Shown here one piece after another: positions 54,354 to 62,058 of a stretch of 64,000 nt of DNA. The DNA is from Streptomyces fradiae (GTDB lineage Bacteria > Actinomycetota > Actinomycetes > Streptomycetales > Streptomycetaceae): the NCBI RefSeq assembly GCF_041270065.1, contig NZ_CP065958.1:310001-374000 (forward strand), in the 5' to 3' direction. Below the pieces are notes generated by a model that was not told where the DNA came from, ran no database searches, and saw only the letters and a list, made by a program, of their open reading frames with translations. The position numbers and the translations under genes are program-made. Numbering within the stretch: position 1 is the first letter of the stretch; every line of letters starts with the position of its first letter.

Positions 54354-56489
54354 CTACAGCGGGATGTTCTGCTCGCAGTGCGCCTCGTCCGCGCGGGCCG
54401 TGAGGGTGGCCGGGTGGTCCGGGCCGAGCGTCCGGGTGCGGGCCTCCGTCACCTGGCGGTGCACGGCGAGCGCCTCCTCCCAGCGGCCCAGCCAGCCCAG
54501 CGCGATGGCGGTCTCGCGGTGGCTGGCGAGGGTGTCGGCATGGTCCGCGCCGAGCACCCGGGCGCGGATCCCGGCGACCTCCCGGGCCTCGGCCAGGGCC
54601 TCGTCCCAGCGCCCGAGGCGCCCCAGGTTCACGCCCAGGCCGTGCCGGGCGCGCAGGGTCTCCGGGTGCTCGGGGCCCTCGGTGCTCGCGCGGGCGGTGA
54701 CGAGTGCGCGGTAGAGCTCCTCGGCCTCGGCGGCGCGCCCGAGCCGGCCGAGGCAGATCCCCGCCTCGTAGCGGGCGTTGAGGGTGTCGGGGTGCCGGGG
54801 GCCGAGCGCCCCGGCGCGGGCCTCGGCGACCTTGCGGTACTCGGCGAGCGCGTCGGCCCAGCGGCCGAGCCCGCCGAGGGCGTGCCCCACCTCGTACCGG
54901 GTGGCCAGGGTGTCGGGGTGGTCGGCGCCGAGCAGCCGGGCGCGGGCGTCGGCGACCTCGCGGGCCGCCGCGTACGCCTCGGGCACGCGTCCGATCCGGC
55001 CGAGGGTGTACGCCAGGTTGTGCCGGCAGCGCAGGGTGTCCGGGTGGTCGGGGCCGGCCGTGCGCTCGCGGGCGGCGAGCACCGACTCGTACACCGCGTA
55101 CGCCTCGGTGTGCCGTCCGAGGCCGCCGAGCACATAGCCGGTCTCCTGGCGGGCGGCGAGGGTGTCGGCGTGGTCGGGGCCGAGCGTACGGGCGCGGCCC
55201 TCGGCGACGGTCTCGAAGCGGCGCAGCGCCTCGGCGGGTCGGCCGAGCCGGGCGAGGGCGAAGCCCAGCTCGTAGCCGCTGGCGAGGGTGTCGGGGTGGT
55301 CGGCGCCCAGGACGTGGGCACGTTCGTGCTCGACGGTGCGCAGCAGGTCGGCGGCCTCCTGCCAGCGGCCGAGCCGGCCCAGGCCGAGGCCGGCCCGGTG
55401 CCGGCCGGCGAGGACGGCGACCAGCTCGGGGCTGGCGCCGGCGGCGGTGCGGTCCGGCCCGTCGGAGCCGGGGGTGCGGGTCCAGGCGACGGTGAGCGCG
55501 GCGGCGGCCTCCTGACCGGGCACGGCGGGCCGGGCGGGGAGCGCGGACGTGGCGGGGCGGCCGGTGCCGAGGGCGCGGGCCCACGGCGGCAGGGCGGGCG
55601 CCGCCGGGGGCGGCAGGGTCCAGGCGCCGCTGCTGCGGCCGGAGGCGAGCCGGTCGCGCAGCTCGGCGGCGTCGGAGGGGCGCCCTTCGGGGGTCTTGGC
55701 GAGCAGGTCGAGGACGAGCGTGTCGAGATAGCCGGGGAGTTCGGCGCGGTGGCTGCGCAGCGGCGCGGGCACGGTGTCGCGGTGGCCGATGAGGATGGCC
55801 CAGGTGTCGTCCAGGTCGAAGGGCGGGACGCCGGTGGCGATCTCGTAGAGCACGCAGCCCAGCGAGTACAGGTCGCTGCGGTGGTCGACCTCGCCGCCGC
55901 CGATCTGCTCGGGGCTCATGTAGTGCGGGGTGCCCATGGCGATGCCGGTGCCGGTGAGGCGGGAGGTGAAGCCGATGTCGGCGCCGAGGCGCGCTATCCC
56001 GAAGTCGCAGATCTTGACGGTGCCGCCGTCGCCGAGCCGCACGATGTTGGCGGGCTTGAGGTCGCGGTGCACCACGCCCTGGCGGTGGGTGTAGGCGAGG
56101 GCGTCGGCGACCTGTTCGGCGATGTCGACGACCTCGGGCACGGGCAGCGGCTGCTTGCGGTTGTCGCTGAGCAGCTGGCTGAGATTGCGCCCTTCCAGGA
56201 GCTCCATGACGAGGAAGAGCACGCCCTCGTGCTCGCCGAAGTCGTGCACGACGGTGATGCCGCGGTGCTGGAGCGCGGCGGCCACCCGGGCCTCGCGGCG
56301 GAAGCGCTCGCGCAGCACGGTGAGGTTGGCCGGGTCGCGCTGCTGGCCGAGGGGGCGCAGGCACTTCACGGCGACGTGCCGGCCGAGGGATTCGTCGGTG
56401 GCCCGCCAGACCTCGCCCATGCCGCCGCGGCCGATCACCTCGTGCAGCCGGTACCGGCCCTGGATCAGCCTGGTGTCCGTGTCCGCCAT
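54354..56489 (-). CDS. Ser/Thr protein kinase with eight C-terminal TPRs
   Basis: A 711-residue soluble kinase fused to tetratricopeptide repeats. The kinase domain is at about residues 12-280: VIGRGGMGEVWRA, K42, catalytic HRDLKPAN (141-148), DFG (162-164) and GTPHYMSPEQIGGG. A Pro/Ala linker follows (about 295-360), then eight 42-residue repeats of the kinesin light chain type, each with an LGxxHPDTL-like signature and an LGR(W/x)xEAL helix. The repeats should hold protein partners. No transmembrane segment is present, so it is cytoplasmic. The start codon (56489) lies inside the end of the upstream MpaB-like gene (25-base overlap). Bases encoding the repeats are themselves repetitive. Confidence 0.92.
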   Translation of the reverse strand: MADTDTRLIQGRYRLHEVIGRGGMGEVWRATDESLGRHVAVKCLRPLGQQRDPANLTVLRERFRREARVAAALQHRGITVVHDFGEHEGVLFLVMELLEGRNLSQLLSDNRKQPLPVPEVVDIAEQVADALAYTHRQGVVHRDLKPANIVRLGDGGTVKICDFGIARLGADIGFTSRLTGTGIAMGTPHYMSPEQIGGGEVDHRSDLYSLGCVLYEIATGVPPFDLDDTWAILIGHRDTVPAPLRSHRAELPGYLDTLVLDLLAKTPEGRPSDAAELRDRLASGRSSGAWTLPPPAAPALPPWARALGTGRPATSALPARPAVPGQEAAAALTVAWTRTPGSDGPDRTAAGASPELVAVLAGRHRAGLGLGRLGRWQEAADLLRTVEHERAHVLGADHPDTLASGYELGFALARLGRPAEALRRFETVAEGRARTLGPDHADTLAARQETGYVLGGLGRHTEAYAVYESVLAARERTAGPDHPDTLRCRHNLAYTLGRIGRVPEAYAAAREVADARARLLGADHPDTLATRYEVGHALGGLGRWADALAEYRKVAEARAGALGPRHPDTLNARYEAGICLGRLGRAAEAEELYRALVTARASTEGPEHPETLRARHGLGVNLGRLGRWDEALAEAREVAGIRARVLGADHADTLASHRETAIALGWLGRWEEALAVHRQVTEARTRTLGPDHPATLTARADEAHCEQNIPL
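54369..55394. repeat. Eight tandem 126-bp TPR-coding units
   Basis: The minus strand encodes eight successive 42-residue TPRs with signatures such as LGADHPDTL, LGPDHADTL, AGPDHPDTL, LGPRHPDTL and EGPEHPETL. At DNA level the units are diverged but clearly periodic, giving a potential site for unequal recombination. Confidence 0.85.
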
Positions 56490-57460
56490 CGCGTGCTGTC
56501 GCCCCCGTCGTCCCCGTCTGCCCCGTTGTGATGCCGGTCCGCCCCGATGTGGTGCCGCCCCTTTCCCGGCGCGTCCAGTATGGCTGCCCCCTCCGACAGT
56601 CTGTACGGCGCGGGTCGGGTCTCCGGTCCCAGCCGGTCCATCGCGCGCAGGATGTGCCGGGGCGGCAGCCGCCAGCGGAGCCGGCCGGGGACGCAGCGGA
56701 GCAGATTGGCCGTGGCGGTGAGGCGCCGGGTGACGGTCTCGGCGGGCGGCGCGGGCCTGCCGTACAGCTCGTGGGCGTACGGGGGCAGGGAGTCGTACGC
56801 GAGGGCGGACACGCGCCGCCAGAACACCTCGCGCGCGGGCACGAGCGCGGGCGGGACCGGGGGCCGGCGCAGGAAGTCGTCCACGGTGCGGGCGTCCTCC
56901 CCGGCGGCGAGCCGTGGCCGGATCTCGACGAAGTACGCGTCGAGGGCGGCGGTGCTGTCCGGCACCTGCCCGGGGTCGAGGCCGACGAGCCGGGCGGCGG
57001 TGCGCTGTTCGTCGACGTAGCGGTCGGCCAGGGCGTCGGTGAGCGGGATGCCGGAGCGGCGGACGACGTGGAGGTACGAGTCGATCTCGGCGCAGTGCAC
57101 CCAGAGCAGCAGCTCGGGATCGTCCACGCCGAGCAGCCGGTGGATCCTGCGGACCCGGGCGCCGGCCGCCTCGGCGGCCTCGGTGGTGCCGTAGCTCAGC
57201 GTGCCGACGAAGCTCGCGGTGCGCATGAGGCGGCCCCAGGCGTCCTTGCGGAAGTCGCTGTTGATCATGACGCCGCGGACGGCGGCGGGGTGCAGCGCCT
57301 GCAGGTACAGGGCGCGCACCCCGCCGATCCACATGACGGGGTCGCTGTGGATCTGCCAGGTGACGGATCCGGGGCCGAAGAGTCCGGGGTCGCCCGCCCG
57401 GCCGTCCTCGGGTCCGGGTCCGGTTCCGGGGTCCGCCGCGCTGCCGCCTGGGGTCCGCAT
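56465..57460 (-). CDS. MpaB/DUF2236-type oxygenase-like protein
   Basis: A 331-residue soluble protein of the oxygenase MpaB family. Features are GSVTWQIHSDPVMWIGGVRALYLQALHPAAVRGV near the N-terminus, RTASFVGTLSYGTTEAAEAAG, VHCAEIDSYLHVVRRSGIPL, and a C-terminal region ending in a Gly/Asp/His-rich tail (HHIGADRHHNGADGDDGGD). Family members in fungi and bacteria bind heme and cleave a polyprenyl or rubber-like chain; the bacterial proteins are mostly unstudied. Histidines in QALHP and HCAEID are candidate metal ligands. The stop codon overlaps the start of the kinase gene by 25 bases, so the two are cotranscribed. Confidence 0.85.
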   Translation of the reverse strand: MRTPGGSAADPGTGPGPEDGRAGDPGLFGPGSVTWQIHSDPVMWIGGVRALYLQALHPAAVRGVMINSDFRKDAWGRLMRTASFVGTLSYGTTEAAEAAGARVRRIHRLLGVDDPELLLWVHCAEIDSYLHVVRRSGIPLTDALADRYVDEQRTAARLVGLDPGQVPDSTAALDAYFVEIRPRLAAGEDARTVDDFLRRPPVPPALVPAREVFWRRVSALAYDSLPPYAHELYGRPAPPAETVTRRLTATANLLRCVPGRLRWRLPPRHILRAMDRLGPETRPAPYRLSEGAAILDAPGKGRHHIGADRHHNGADGDDGGDSTRWRTRTPG

Positions 57461-57499
57461 GCCTTCAGGCTAGAACCGGCGGGCCCGGACGGGGAACGG

Positions 57500-57955
57500 T
57501 CAGTGCCAGACCGTCTGGACGGAGTCGAACTGCACCCAGGTGATCGGGTTGCCGGTGTTGGCGCCGAAGAGGGTGACCGAGCCGGCCGTGTTGATCTCGA
57601 AGCGGCAGGCGTTGACGCCCTGGCTGTTGTTGCGGGGCGCGGTGGCGCGCACGTACGCGGTGGGGAGGGCGAAGCCGTCGGGCAGCCGGCCGACCTTGGT
57701 GTCGGCGGTGAGGTTGCAGGTGATCAGCCCGCGGGCCTGGAGGAAGGTGGTGCCGGCGATGGTGACGAGCCGTACCTCGGGCACGGCGGCGGCGTTGGGG
57801 GTGATCCCGGGCTCCAGGACGAGCGGGGTCCAGGCCCCGGCGTCGACGGTGCCGGCCTCGGCGGCGGCCGGGGTCGCGGCGGCGAGGCCGCCGATGGTGA
57901 GGGCGGCGGGCAGGGCGAGGGCGGCGCCGAGGACGCTGCGGCGGTTGTGGGACAT
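57500..57955 (-). CDS. Tat-type secreted protein sharing a C-terminal domain with its neighbour
   Basis: A 151-residue protein with a twin-arginine-like signal (NRRSVLGAALALPAALTIGG, cleavage after AAA near residue 32). The remaining 110 residues are a beta-rich domain starting WTPLVLEPGITPN, with LVTIAGTTFLQARG, VGRLPDGFALPTAYVRATAP, VTLFGANTGNPITWVQFD and the end VQTVWH. This whole domain is homologous to the last 110 residues of the downstream beta-propeller protein (WQPLALAAGV, LISLAGTTTLQFSG, VLGTLPDALVPSVTARATVP, YGARTTAPIAWAQLD, SAVWR). Function is unknown; it may bind a cell-surface glycan. Confidence 0.82.
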   Translation of the reverse strand: MSHNRRSVLGAALALPAALTIGGLAAATPAAAEAGTVDAGAWTPLVLEPGITPNAAAVPEVRLVTIAGTTFLQARGLITCNLTADTKVGRLPDGFALPTAYVRATAPRNNSQGVNACRFEINTAGSVTLFGANTGNPITWVQFDSVQTVWH

Positions 57956-57983
57956 GGGGCTCCTTGTGTGCGTGGGGGAAGGG

Positions 57984-59258
57984 CTAGCGCCAGACGGCGC
58001 TGAAGGCGTCGAGCTGGGCCCAGGCGATCGGGGCGGTGGTGCGGGCGCCGTAGAGGCGGACGGCGCGGTCGGAGCCGACCTCGACGCGGGCGACGGCGGG
58101 GCCGCCGGGGGTGTCGCCGGTGGGCACGGTGGCGCGGGCGGTGACGCTGGGGACGAGCGCGTCGGGCAGCGTGCCGAGCACGGTGTCGGTGGTGAAGGGG
58201 CCCCGGACCCCGCCGGAGAACTGCAGCGTGGTGGTGCCGGCGAGGCTGATCAGGCGGGCCCGCGGGGTGTGCTGGTCGGCGCTCACGCCGGCGGCGAGCG
58301 CGAGCGGCTGCCAGTCGGTGAGGACCTTGACGCCGTCGGTCTCGGGCGCGGCGGAGAGCGACAGGACGGTGCAGGTGCGCGGGCCTGGGTTCTCGCAGGC
58401 GAAGCCGAAGTGCAGGTGCGGGACGCCGTCACGGACGGAGACGGCCATGCCCTCCGCCTCGCGCCAGGCGAGTCCCGGGCCCGCGGTGATGTGCCGGTGG
58501 TCGAGCTGGGCGCCGGTGGCCCACTCGAAGGCGGTGAGGTAGGTGTTGCCGGGCAGCGGCACGGTGTCGAGGCTCTGGCCCTTGAGCGTGTAGAGGACGC
58601 CGGCGTGGGACGCGTACCCCTGGAAGTCGGTGCCGTCGGCGGGGACGACGGGCACGATCCGCTGGAGTTCCTGCCAGTCCCCGGCCGCCGCCCTGGCGAG
58701 GTCGTAGCGCGCGAAGTTCATCGCGCCGTCGAGGCTGTAGCGGAGCACGAGTTCGCCGGCGCCGTGGTCGATCGTGGGCGTGAGGAACCGAGCGGCGGGG
58801 TCCGGGGTGTAGGCCGGGGTGTGGCGGGCGGTGCCGGAGTCGACGACGTCGCCGTCGGCGTACGAGAAGGAGACGACGGCGGTGCCGTACCCCTCGTTCT
58901 TGCTGTTGGGCGTGGAGGCGGCCTCGGTCCACAGCCAGATCGCCCCGGCGCGGTTCTCCACGCCGAGGTTGACGCCGTGGCCGAATCCGCGCAGATACAT
59001 GTGGCCGGCGATCGCGCCGGTCGGGCGGAGGCGGGTGAGGCACAGGTCGCCGTGGGTCTTGCGGGTGGCGTAGTCGACCGGCGCGGACTCGTCGGGCAGT
59101 TGGAGCCCGCCGTCCATGATCTGCAGGACGAAGACGTCGCCGGAGACGGGGTCGATGCCGAAGGACTGCATGACCGTGGAGTTGTGGAGCGGGCGCCGGT
59201 GGAGCAGTTTGCCCACCGGGCCCGCGATGTCTATCTGTCCTGGGACGGTGATGCTCAA
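57984..59258 (-). CDS. Beta-propeller (TagC/P68-RBP-like) protein with appended domain
   Basis: A 424-residue protein starting at a TTG (59258), 8 bases after AGAGGAG. The main part is a beta-propeller of the teichoic-acid-TagC/phage receptor-binding type: VMQSFGIDPVSGDVFVLQIMDGG, GDLCLTRLRPTGAIAGHMYLRGFGHG, IWLWTEAASTPNS, VVSFSYADGDVVDSG and PGNTYLTAFEWATG. It has no signal peptide. The last 110 residues are the domain shared with the adjacent secreted protein. Such propellers are sometimes labelled phage baseplate proteins, but no phage genes are nearby. The adjacent secreted paralogue suggests both proteins recognise the same ligand. Confidence 0.82.
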   Translation of the reverse strand: MSITVPGQIDIAGPVGKLLHRRPLHNSTVMQSFGIDPVSGDVFVLQIMDGGLQLPDESAPVDYATRKTHGDLCLTRLRPTGAIAGHMYLRGFGHGVNLGVENRAGAIWLWTEAASTPNSKNEGYGTAVVSFSYADGDVVDSGTARHTPAYTPDPAARFLTPTIDHGAGELVLRYSLDGAMNFARYDLARAAAGDWQELQRIVPVVPADGTDFQGYASHAGVLYTLKGQSLDTVPLPGNTYLTAFEWATGAQLDHRHITAGPGLAWREAEGMAVSVRDGVPHLHFGFACENPGPRTCTVLSLSAAPETDGVKVLTDWQPLALAAGVSADQHTPRARLISLAGTTTLQFSGGVRGPFTTDTVLGTLPDALVPSVTARATVPTGDTPGGPAVARVEVGSDRAVRLYGARTTAPIAWAQLDAFSAVWR

Positions 59259-59395
59259 GGGCGCGGCTCCTCTGCGGAATCGGAAGAAGGGGCTCGTCAC
59301 GGGCTTGTCACCGGCTTCGCACCGGCTTCTCACCGGCTCGTGCCGCAAGCTCGTGATCGAACCGCGCCAGTGTGCCGCATCTCCTCTCTTGCGGA

Positions 59396-60046
59396 TCAGG
59401 CGAGGGTGTCGAGCGCGGCGAGGATGTCGGAGGGTTCGGCGCGCAGCGCGTAGTCGGTGTTCACGAAGGCCCAGCGGACGGTGCCGACGCGGTCGACGAC
59501 ATAGGTCGCGGGCAGCGGCAGGGTGCGCGGGTGGCCGCCGTTGACGCGCTGGAGGTCGAAGCCGAGGCGTTCGTAGACGGCGGCCAGTTCGTCGGAGAGG
59601 TCGAAGGCGAGGCCGTACCGCCGGGCCGTGTCCGAGCCGAGGTCGCTGAGGACGTCGAAGGCGAGGGCGTGCTTCTCGGTGAGGGAGAGCGACTCGTCGG
59701 GCACCTGCGGGGAGACGGCCACCAGGCGCGCGCCGCGCGCGGTGATCTGCTCGTGGTGCTGCTGCAGGGCGCGCAGGGCGAGGTTGCAGTAGGGGCACCA
59801 GGCGCCGCGGTAGAAGGTGAGCACGACGGGGCCGTCGGCGAGCAGTTCGTCGAGGGAGACGGCCCCGCCGGTCGCGGAGGCGAGCGTGAAGCCCGGGGCC
59901 GTGTCGCCGACGGCCAGGGCGCGCCCGGTCTGTCCGGAGGCGGCGAGTTCGGCGCCTGCCCGGTCCATGACGGCCAGGATCTCGGCGGGGATGCGCTCAC
60001 CGCGCGCCTCGTGGACGGCGCGCAGCTCGGCGTTGAGTTGGGACAT
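59396..60046 (-). CDS. Peroxiredoxin-like antioxidant protein
   Basis: A 216-residue thioredoxin-fold protein. The core is GDTAPGFTLASATGGAVSLDELLADGPVVLTFYRGAWCPYCNLALRAL, with C84 and C87 in a W-C-P-Y-C motif like AhpC/TSA proteins of the YPC group. The C-terminus carries VVDRVGTVRWAFVNTDYALRAEPSD. It should reduce peroxides using cellular thiols such as mycothiol. The ATG at 60046 follows GAGGAG by 8 bases, better than the GTG at 60052. It is divergent from tetR, with two palindromes between them. Confidence 0.9.
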   Translation of the reverse strand: MSQLNAELRAVHEARGERIPAEILAVMDRAGAELAASGQTGRALAVGDTAPGFTLASATGGAVSLDELLADGPVVLTFYRGAWCPYCNLALRALQQHHEQITARGARLVAVSPQVPDESLSLTEKHALAFDVLSDLGSDTARRYGLAFDLSDELAAVYERLGFDLQRVNGGHPRTLPLPATYVVDRVGTVRWAFVNTDYALRAEPSDILAALDTLA

Positions 60047-60102
60047 GAACACAACTCCTCAGGGTCGATCGATACATGACGGAGCGCCAGCTCCGAATCA
60101 GA

Positions 60103-60124
60103 ACTTGGAACGACCGTTTCAAGA
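60103..60124. promoter_or_regulatory. TetR operator, distal copy
   Basis: CTTGGAAC-N4-GTTTCAAG (60104-60123) is a near-perfect palindrome in the gap between the peroxiredoxin and tetR genes. It matches the second copy at 60196-60219 at all eight bases of each arm. It lies 57 bases upstream of the peroxiredoxin start. Confidence 0.82.
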
Positions 60125-60195
60125 TAGCGACGGGGGACGGCCCGCGCCAGGTCCCGACAGGATTCGGGGGGTGCCCGGGCGTCGACGGGCCGTCT

Positions 60196-60219
60196 ATCTT
60201 GGAACCGCTGTTTCAAGAT
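60196..60219. promoter_or_regulatory. TetR operator, proximal copy
   Basis: ATCTTGGAAC-N4-GTTTCAAGAT is a palindrome with ten-base arms, 30 bases before the tetR start. The two operators are 94 bases centre to centre, about nine helical turns, so they would face the same side of the DNA and could allow cooperative binding. Confidence 0.85.
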
Positions 60220-60248
60220 TTCGGCTGGAAGGGTGGGCGGGGGCGCAC

Positions 60249-60851
60249 ATGGCGGACGTCAAGCACTTCGATCCGGACGCGACCCTGGAGACCGTCCTGC
60301 GGCTCTTCTGGCAGCGGGGTGCGGCCTCGACCGGTGTCCAGGACATCGTGACCGCGACCGGCGTCAACCGCTCCAGCCTCTACGCCACCTTCGGCGACAA
60401 GCAGGCCCTCTACCGTGCTGCCCTGAACCGCTACACAGACCTGCACTCCCGGCCCGCCTTCCGGCACCTCGCGGAGGACGGACGCGGCCTGCCGGCGCTC
60501 GTCGCGTTCTTCGACTCGCTGATCGAGGTGCGCTGTTCGGGGCCGTACGCCCGCTGGGGCTGCCTGGTCGTCAACGCCCACGCCGGTGCGGAGAACGGCG
60601 ACCCCGAGGTGCGCGCCCTGCTCGACGCGCACCACGAGTGGCTGCGCGAGGCGCTGCACACGGCCCTGCTCGGCGCGGCGGAGCGGGGACAGCTCGCGCC
60701 GGGCGTCGATCCCGCGTCCGCGGCCGGCGTGCTCGCCCTCCTCGCGTACGGCGTCAACCTGCGCTCACGCGCGGGTGCCGACGCCGCCGACCTCGCCGAC
60801 TCCGTACGAGCCGCCCTCGCCCCGCTCGCCGCGCCGGCCGCCCGTTCGTGA
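60249..60851 (+). CDS. TetR-family repressor
   Basis: A 200-residue TetR protein. Residues 10-55 are the DNA-binding domain (ATLETVLRLFWQRGAASTGVQDIVTATGVNRSSLYATFGDKQAL), and the rest is a helical ligand-binding domain with a single cysteine pair (VRCSGPYARWGCLVVNAH). It resembles regulators of small-molecule or oxidative-stress genes. The ATG at 60249 follows GGCGGGGG. The two palindromes upstream are its expected operators, repressing both itself and the divergent peroxiredoxin. An exposed pair of cysteines could sense oxidants, but this is inference. Confidence 0.93.
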   Translation: MADVKHFDPDATLETVLRLFWQRGAASTGVQDIVTATGVNRSSLYATFGDKQALYRAALNRYTDLHSRPAFRHLAEDGRGLPALVAFFDSLIEVRCSGPYARWGCLVVNAHAGAENGDPEVRALLDAHHEWLREALHTALLGAAERGQLAPGVDPASAAGVLALLAYGVNLRSRAGADAADLADSVRAALAPLAAPAARS

Positions 60852-60901
60852 CCGCGCGTTGGTGAACACCCGTTTCTGACCGCCCTCGGGAGACTGCACG
60901 C

Positions 60902-62008
60902 ATGCACACTTCACCCGCCGTCCGGATCGGCGCCCTCGCCCCGCTGACCCCGCCCGGCTGGGCCGAGGCGGGCCGGCACCTCCTCGCCGGCCTCGACCTG
61001 GCCGTACGCGACGCCAACGCGGCCGGCGGCATCGACGGGCGCCCGCTGGAACTGCTGGTCCGCGACACCGCGGCCGATCCGGCGCGGGCCGCGGCGGCCG
61101 TGGACGAACTGGCCGGCCTGGGCGTGGCCGCGCTGGCCGGCGAGTACCACAGCGTGGTGGCACGCGCGGCCGCCGCCCGGGCCGACGCCCTCGGCCTGCC
61201 GTTCCTCTGCTCGTCGGCGGTGCTCGACGCGCTCACCGACCACCCCACGGAGTGGGTGGCGCGCATCGCCCCACCCCAGTCGCGCGGCTGGCGGTTCTTC
61301 ACGGACTTCCTCCTCGACCGGCTCGGCGCGGGCCGGCGCCGGATCGCCGTGGCGGCCGACCCCAGCGTCTACTGGGAGTCCGGCATCCGCATCCTGCGCG
61401 AGCACCTCGCCCGGTACGACGGCGAGGTCGTCGTCCTCGACGCGCGCGGCCTCGGCCCCGAGGGCGTGTGCGACGCGCTCGTCGCCCACGACGCTTCGGC
61501 CCTGCTGCTCCTCGTCGGCCACCCGGAGCCCGCGGTCCCCCTCGTCCGGGCCGTCCGCCGCGACGAACGCCTCGCCGGCATCCTCCTCGGCGCCCCGGCC
61601 GGTCAGCCCGAACTCCCTTCCTGGGCCTCGCTGCTGGGCGCGGACGGCGCCGGGATCCCCTTCCTGCGCTATCTGCCCGACCTTCCCGAAGGCCTCACCT
61701 CGCTCGGCGCTCGCGTGGCGGCGGCCCTGCGCGAACAGCTCGCCGAGGAGCCCTCGTTCGTGGCCTTCGAGGGGTACGACACGGGTGTCGTCCTCGCCGA
61801 ACTCCTGCGCGCCCACGGCCCGGACCGGACCCGCCTCGCCCCGGCGGCCTGGGCGAAGGTCGCCGTCGAGGGCACCCGGGGCCCGATCCGCTTCTCCCGC
61901 GTGCCGGGCATCGGCGTCTGGCAGTGGGCCGGTGCGCCGATCCAGGTCGTCGACCGCGACCCGGCGGACCCCAGCCGCTTCCGGGTCCGCGTCCGCCACA
62001 CGCTCTGA
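60902..62008 (+). CDS. Periplasmic-binding-protein-like (Leu/Ile/Val type) without signal peptide
   Basis: A 368-residue protein with the type I periplasmic binding fold used for branched-chain amino acids and amides: VRIGALAPLTPPGWAEAGRHLLAGLDLAVRDANAAGGIDGRPLELLVRD, GEYHSVVARAAAARADALGLPFLCSSAV and PSFVAFEGYDTGVVLAELLRAHG. It has no signal peptide or lipobox, so it should be cytoplasmic. That fits a ligand sensor (as in AmiC) rather than an ABC-transporter subunit. No permease or ATPase genes are adjacent. It begins 50 bases after tetR on the same strand and may be cotranscribed. Confidence 0.85.
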   Translation: MHTSPAVRIGALAPLTPPGWAEAGRHLLAGLDLAVRDANAAGGIDGRPLELLVRDTAADPARAAAAVDELAGLGVAALAGEYHSVVARAAAARADALGLPFLCSSAVLDALTDHPTEWVARIAPPQSRGWRFFTDFLLDRLGAGRRRIAVAADPSVYWESGIRILREHLARYDGEVVVLDARGLGPEGVCDALVAHDASALLLLVGHPEPAVPLVRAVRRDERLAGILLGAPAGQPELPSWASLLGADGAGIPFLRYLPDLPEGLTSLGARVAAALREQLAEEPSFVAFEGYDTGVVLAELLRAHGPDRTRLAPAAWAKVAVEGTRGPIRFSRVPGIGVWQWAGAPIQVVDRDPADPSRFRVRVRHTL

Positions 62009-62058
62009 TCGCCGAAATCCCCGTGCCTGGGCCGCCGTTGTCCTGTGATACTCCCCCG

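Noticed and set aside
54369..55394. Regular repeats that could be mistaken for a CRISPR array
   Set aside because: The period is 126 bp, the units are coding TPRs, and there are no short repeats with spacers or cas genes.
54312..56531. Long + strand frame opposite the TPR kinase
   Set aside because: It follows the repeat period of the TPR-coding strand and shows no recognisable fold; antisense shadow.
57984..59258. Prophage remnant indicated by a baseplate-like protein
   Set aside because: No phage structural, lysis or integrase genes are nearby and the protein's shared domain occurs in a host secreted neighbour; a host protein is more likely.
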